Source: Climacium dendroides (Eukaryota; Streptophyta; Bryopsida; Hypnales; Climaciaceae). From it: DNA of 64,000 nt. Position numbers and translations under genes: made by a program. Location of the stretch: assembly GCA_950106755.1 (NCBI GenBank), contig OX467091.1:25747538-25811537 (forward strand), given 5' to 3'. The first letter of the stretch is position 1. The number at the start of each line of letters is the position of its first letter. Of the stretch, positions 59,446 to 64,000 are shown one piece after another. The notes beneath the pieces were generated by a model. It made no database searches. It was not told the DNA's origin and worked only from the letters and a program-made list of their open reading frames with translations.

Positions 59446-60265
59446 GTCTTACCAAATTAAACTAAATTTAGTTAAATTTAACCACATTAAGTGACTTTTG
59501 AAGTTAGTTGCCAAAGCCAATAACTAAAATCACTCAATCAATTTTGTGTGTTGATGGAAGAGATGAGTCACTCTTTATATAAGTGGGGCAGTGGTAAATG
59601 CAACTGTCCATGTGGGATATGTAAATTAGGAAAAATAAGAATTCAATTGTTCATACTTAAGGCAAATGTAGAAATTGTATTGAAATTCAAATTTTGGACC
59701 TCATTTAAGTATAGTTGTATAACTTTTTTTTTAAAACTTTGAATTAGAAGAAGGTGGGAAATCAAACTGAGTTTCAAAAATTTGTTTGTGATTCCAAGTC
59801 TTTATTAAAAAGTTATGGGCAAATTTCAAAAAGGGTGTTTGTAAATGTCTAAAAAAGGTCCCTTTCAATCCCTCTTTTAAAGTTGTCCATAACTTTTTAT
59901 TAAAGACTTGAAATCTCAAACGGATTTTTGGAAATGAAACTTAGTTTGATCCTTCGACTTTTGTTAGTTCAAAGTTTAAAAAAAAAATTGTTCTACTATG
60001 CCTAAATGAGGTTTTAAATCTGAATTTTAACACAATTCCTACATTTGCCTTAAGTATGAGCGGTTGAGTTCTTATTCTTTCTAATTTATATATCTCATAT
60101 AAATAATTGCACCCACCACTACCCCACTTGTATAAAGGGCGGTTCATCTCCTCCTATTCAAACATTTAAAATTAAGTAAGTGGCTTCTAAAGCTAGTTGC
60201 CTTTGGCTTTAGTTATTAACTTCAAAAACCACTTAATTTGGCCAAATTTAACTAAATTCAGCTTA
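59446..60265. mobile_element. Long foldback element, arms of about 400 bp
   Basis: The left arm from TAAACTAAATTTAGTTAAAT and the right arm to ATTTAACTAAATTCAGCTTA are reverse complements through blocks such as AAGTGGGGCAGTGG / CCACTACCCCACTT, TACTTAAGGCAAATGTAG / CTACATTTGCCTTAAGTA and AAGTCTTTATTAAAAAGTTATG / CATAACTTTTTATTAAAGACTT. The centre is near 59855 with a small loop. No gene. It shares inner phrases with the hairpin at 41040-41510. Confidence 0.82.
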
Positions 60266-60719
60266 ATTCATCATAACATGTGTAATCTTTTAACTAATCT
60301 TGTATTCAACTACTTGTATTCTTTTGCCCCAATGTATTTTAAATAACCCGATCTGACAGCTTTTGCAAAAGTCAGACCAAGTAACTTTGTATTAGCCAAT
60401 GGAAATAGGGCCAGCAATGATATATAAATTGCTAAAGATGTCACTGCCAAACGGCCCTTTTCAAGCCCGATTTTTTCTCTAATGTTTTTATTGCAATTGA
60501 AAAATTTACAAATTTCAATACTTTATAGCAATATGAATTTTGAGCCTATAACCATGGTTTGCTAATTTTTTAATTTTAAAATAAAATAGTAACTTTGGTT
60601 TATATACCATGATGTTATATACTATAATATACATCTATAGTAAATATTTTAAATTTTTAGAGTATATTTGATATTTGATATGAATAATCATCAATTTCCT
60701 CTTATAAAACATTCATATA

Positions 60720-61128
60720 ATGCTCACACCAGAGTTATGTAGCTCAAAGCTTCGAAACTCTATGAACTCTATCCCAATAAGGTTGGAAGTTTTTTCAAAC
60801 AGGTTGATACTATTTGGTTATACAACCCCTTCTTCAAAGTTAGACATCATTGACAAATTAAGTGGAATCTCAAGCACTCTAAGATGGGAGTTTTTAACTA
60901 AAGCATCTGACTTCAACTTTCGACCTCAACCTCGGTAGTTCCTATTGCCAAGTGGTTACTCTATTTTACTTTGTTCTTGGTGTTAATTTGACTTTGTTTT
61001 AAAAGGAAAAAAAAGGTCACTCCCCACTGAAGACTTCATCTCTCGTTTCATCTCTCGCTTCATCTCTTGGTTCGATATACTATTTCCCCTATCAATGGAA
61101 ATTATTCATTTGTTAAAAAAAAAAACAT
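60720..61128 (+). other. Possible retroposed fragment with A-tract
   Basis: The open frame 60720-60938 (RLEVFSNRLILFGYTTPSSK, then LRWEFLTKASDFNFRPQPR) is protein-like but unrecognised. Downstream, a 12-bp unit CATCTCTCGTTT is repeated three times (61031-61067), then CCCCTATCAATGG, and the stretch ends in a run of A near 61125. The CCCC(G/T)ATCAATGG phrase recurs before the A-run at 50050, hinting at one shared retroposon 3' end. Confidence 0.35.
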
Positions 61129-61450
61129 TCATATAATGCATTTTAAAATAAGGATGAAAAGCTAAATTAGACAATTTTGGGATATTTTACTTAAATTTAT
61201 ATATTTTAATATTAAGTCCATATTACAAGATTTGATTATTATTGGGCAACAAGTTTTGATTAAATGAATTTTATTTTTATACAAAATTGATGGCAATCCT
61301 AACATATTATATTTCATTCATTTAAAATGTGCTTGAAACTATCATTGACATTTATTAGTACTTCTAAAATATCATGATGAACAAATTTCAAGGGAATTTT
61401 AATGCTGACCAAACTTAGGAATAAAAAAGTTGCACTTCAAAGATTGAAAA

Positions 61451-61670
61451 TTAACCCATAAACACCAACGAGGATGTTTTTTTGTTCAATAGATGATAGA
61501 GAATCCTTCAAAAGTGCAACTATTCAACCTCCAAATTTTGTGGGAAAAGGGAACATCCTTTATAGTAGCTTGTCTCCCAATGACTATTTTTCATTTTTTT
61601 TAAGCTAACAATTCACATCGTATCCAAACAGATGATTTCCATGATAACCAACTTGTCGTTTAAGGGTTAT
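61451..61670 (+). mobile_element. TTAA-bounded MITE, family 1, copy f
   Basis: 220 bp. Left TTAACCCATAAACACCAACG, right TCGTTTAAGGGTTAT (last base differs from TTAA). The inner blocks AATAGATGATAGAGAATCCTT and GTGCAACTATTCAACCTCC are those of the family. Confidence 0.78.
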
Positions 61671-61685
61671 CTCCCTGAAGGATCA

Positions 61686-62573
61686 TTATCCCTTTAGGGG
61701 ACACATGGAATTTCACCATTTTAGGTAGGTACCTACGGATTGAATTTTTGTCATGATTTTTTGAGACTTTTTTTGAAGATAGAAACATTGATTAGCTTTA
61801 TGGGAACAAAATTATGTCCAAATAAGCTCAACACAAGGGAGAAGGGGTAGCAAAAAAAAATTCAAAATTTGGATTTAAAAAAAAAAAAAGTTCTCATAGA
61901 TTATATTTTGGTCTACATGGAAAGTTTTGATTCATTCCATTTAGAATTGTTATGAGAAAGTTATGAACAACCTTGTTTTGGGGGCAATTAGAGCATCTTC
62001 TTGAAAAAATAACTTGTAGGATTTATTTCTAAATGCATTTTTATAATTTTTCAAAAAAAAGGTTCAATATAATTTAGTTTTCTTCCTAGAACAATCTCAC
62101 CATTGAGATTTGTGTGTTTTATTTCCATGTTAGAGATATTAATAATTTAGATTTTCCTTCTATCTCATACCTACATCTACTTAACAATTATTTTAAGAAT
62201 GAAAATTAAGTTTTTTTGAAATCCTTTCTTCCTCCCCCCTCCAAGACTCTCAACTCAATTCCCCACCATAAAGATTTAAACTTCAAAACTTTGTAGTGCA
62301 AAAAATTAAAGTCAAGAAGGTTCAAAGTAAAAAAATCTAGTCTTGCAACATTTTGAAAAACTTGTTTTTTCACTTTAAACATAGATAGCTTACAATCTGT
62401 GTGGTCAAAAGTTATGTATTTTTTTTCACACATTCTCATACCAGTTAGGTGTAAGATCCTATGGTTGAATGTGCAAATAAAACAATTTTCAAAATTTTTA
62501 ACTCTTTGCTATAGAAATGGCAGTCTTGAGTGTTTTTTGGAAAAAAAAAGGCCTCGATCCTTTAGAGATTAAT
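61686..62573. mobile_element. TTAA family 2 element, 888 bp
   Basis: Left TTATCCCTTTAGGGGAC, right GGCCTCGATCCTTTAGAGATTAA. The interior is homologous to the copies ending at 32444 and 39192. It starts 16 bp after MITE copy f. No coding frame. Confidence 0.72.
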
Positions 62574-62901
62574 TCCAAAGGTTTGGCATACAACAAGTTT
62601 TAACTTTTTTTTTTCGATTCTGATTTTTTTAAGTGTGACTTGAATTTTTCAAGTGATTTGGATTGATTTTACTGAATTATTTGTCTATTTTATTTTTGCC
62701 TAAAAGTATTGAAATAAATTGAGGTTATTTGGTTTCTGTGGATTGTATTAAAAACATTATAATTGAATTCAAAAGAATTAAGATTTTAAATTAAGTTAGA
62801 AGTTATATTTGATACTAACATAAAACCACACCTTGATTATAACATAATAATGTTTTCTTAGATTTGTTGAGGGATGTTTCTGCGTTAGATGTTGAAATTT
62901 G

Positions 62902-63555
62902 TTAACCCCTAAATGCCCAAGGCACCAAATTCTAGTGCCAACAATACTTTCAAGTTAAATAAAACCTAACCAAGTTGCTATTTTTAATGGTTTACATTTT
63001 GTAAATTCATTTTGAAGTTTAGTTTTAGCATCAAAAATCTGATTTTGAAAATGATTAATTATGATTTATCTATTCAAGATTTTGTGCGAGGATATCCATT
63101 GTAATCTCGACTTTTTGTAGTGTTGAGGGCTCTTGGAAATGAGCCTCAAATACACTACATTTTGGAGAAAAATTCACATTAGAAATTCATTTAAAAAAAT
63201 TATAGATTAGATTTTGAGAAGCTATAAATTGATTGTGATTATGCATGTTAAGTCCTTTAACCTCATATTTTTTGGGTGGCCGACTTTTAGATTTGGCATG
63301 TGAGAAGAGGATTGAAAGATTTCAAGTCACTTTCATAATTTTAACACCCTCACATGTTCAAACTTTATAATCTTTTAATTCATAAGTGATATTGTTGTGT
63401 TTTCTTTTCCTATGTGATTTCTAACATGTCTAGTTTGAATTTGTATAGTTACAATTTAGAAAAAATTAATACAACTGATCAAAATGTTGGCTTTTTGTTC
63501 AATTTAGAGAAAATTCCTAGAAGTTCAAAAAAAGCCTTGGGCATTTAGAGGTTAA
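62902..63555. mobile_element. TTAA-bounded element with near-perfect ends, 654 bp
   Basis: Left TTAACCCCTAAATGCCCAAG... and right ...CTTGGGCATTTAGAGGTTAA are inverted repeats of 22 bp with one mismatch, TTAA on both sides. AT-rich non-coding interior. Best-preserved ends of the whole TTAA group. Confidence 0.85.
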
Positions 63556-64000
63556 AATGTGTTGTATCAAAAACAAAATACGATTTCAAAAAAATTGTCA
63601 AAAGAATCTTTTGACATATTTTTGTTAGAACTTATTAGCGGTTGTTAAATATAACACATTTTAATAAGTTTCAATAAATTTTAACAAAATCTAACATGAA
63701 ACATGTCGAACAATAAATCTAAAGAAATGTTCTTACGTCATAATCCAAGTGGGCTTTTGTACAAGTGATATAATTTCTTTGATCCTTCATTGGCATTTAG
63801 AGGTCCATGTATTCAAACCTAAATACCTTTCAATTAAAAAACCTTAAAAACACTCAAGTGAGCATTGTATCATCAGAGTAGATTAAGAAAATTTCAATGC
63901 CTTATTTTGTTAAGAATACCCTAGTCATGAATTTTTTTAAATAGATGCTGAAATTTTTGGAATATCATTACTATTTTGAAAAAATTGTATGATGAAAAAA
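63556..64000. other. AT-rich end of window
   Basis: No feature recognised. Confidence 0.3.

Overview
This is nuclear DNA of a green land plant. The evidence is a set of spliced genes with GT-AG introns and plastid-targeted products (a thioredoxin z and two LHCA3 light-harvesting proteins of photosystem I), a plant-type aspartic protease, a SABATH-type methyltransferase relic, a TTTAGGG-type telo-box, and plant-style CACTA, Ty1/copia and Ty3/gypsy remnants. The mostly small genes, the strongly AT-rich spacers and the look of the gypsy Gag-protease suggest a seed-free plant (bryophyte or lycophyte). That placement is inference and is weak.

Layout. 0.7-9.3 kb is a gene island. All three genes are on the minus strand: TRX z (723-1900, 4 exons) and two tandem LHCA3 copies (4027-5930 and 7159-8978, 4 exons each). 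Exon 4 is almost identical between the two LHCA3 copies while exons 1-3 and the introns differ. 9.6-20 kb is gene-free, AT-rich and filled with small inverted-repeat transposons and two long hairpins. 20.3-22.4 kb holds a three-exon SABATH methyltransferase pseudogene on the plus strand. 25.6-28.6 kb is a decayed gypsy gag-protease-pol fragment. 29.9-35.4 kb is a nest: a Ty1/copia LTR, primer site and gag (minus strand) split by a 202-bp CACTA MITE and by a 3,966-bp CACTA element, both with matching 3-bp target duplications. 36-48.8 kb is transposon debris: a Tc1/mariner-like transposase pseudogene, a TTAA-bounded element, a 1.5-kb inverted-repeat element with an inner hairpin, and CACTA relics. 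48.9-50.1 kb has unassigned open frames. 51.9-57.7 kb is a complete ten-exon secreted aspartic protease gene (456 aa, plus strand). 58-64 kb is again MITEs and a long hairpin.

The main theme beyond the genes is a set of repeat families whose ends read TTAA-CCC(C/T)TAAA and whose boundaries are TTAA, as expected of piggyBac-type target sites. At least ten copies are visible, including two that sit head-to-head and share one TTAA. With four long inverted repeats and three other MITE families, these account for much of the non-genic DNA. The intact genes have no obvious operon-like link. TRX z and LHCA3 both act in the chloroplast (plastid transcription/redox and photosystem I antenna), and the protease is probably secreted or vacuolar.
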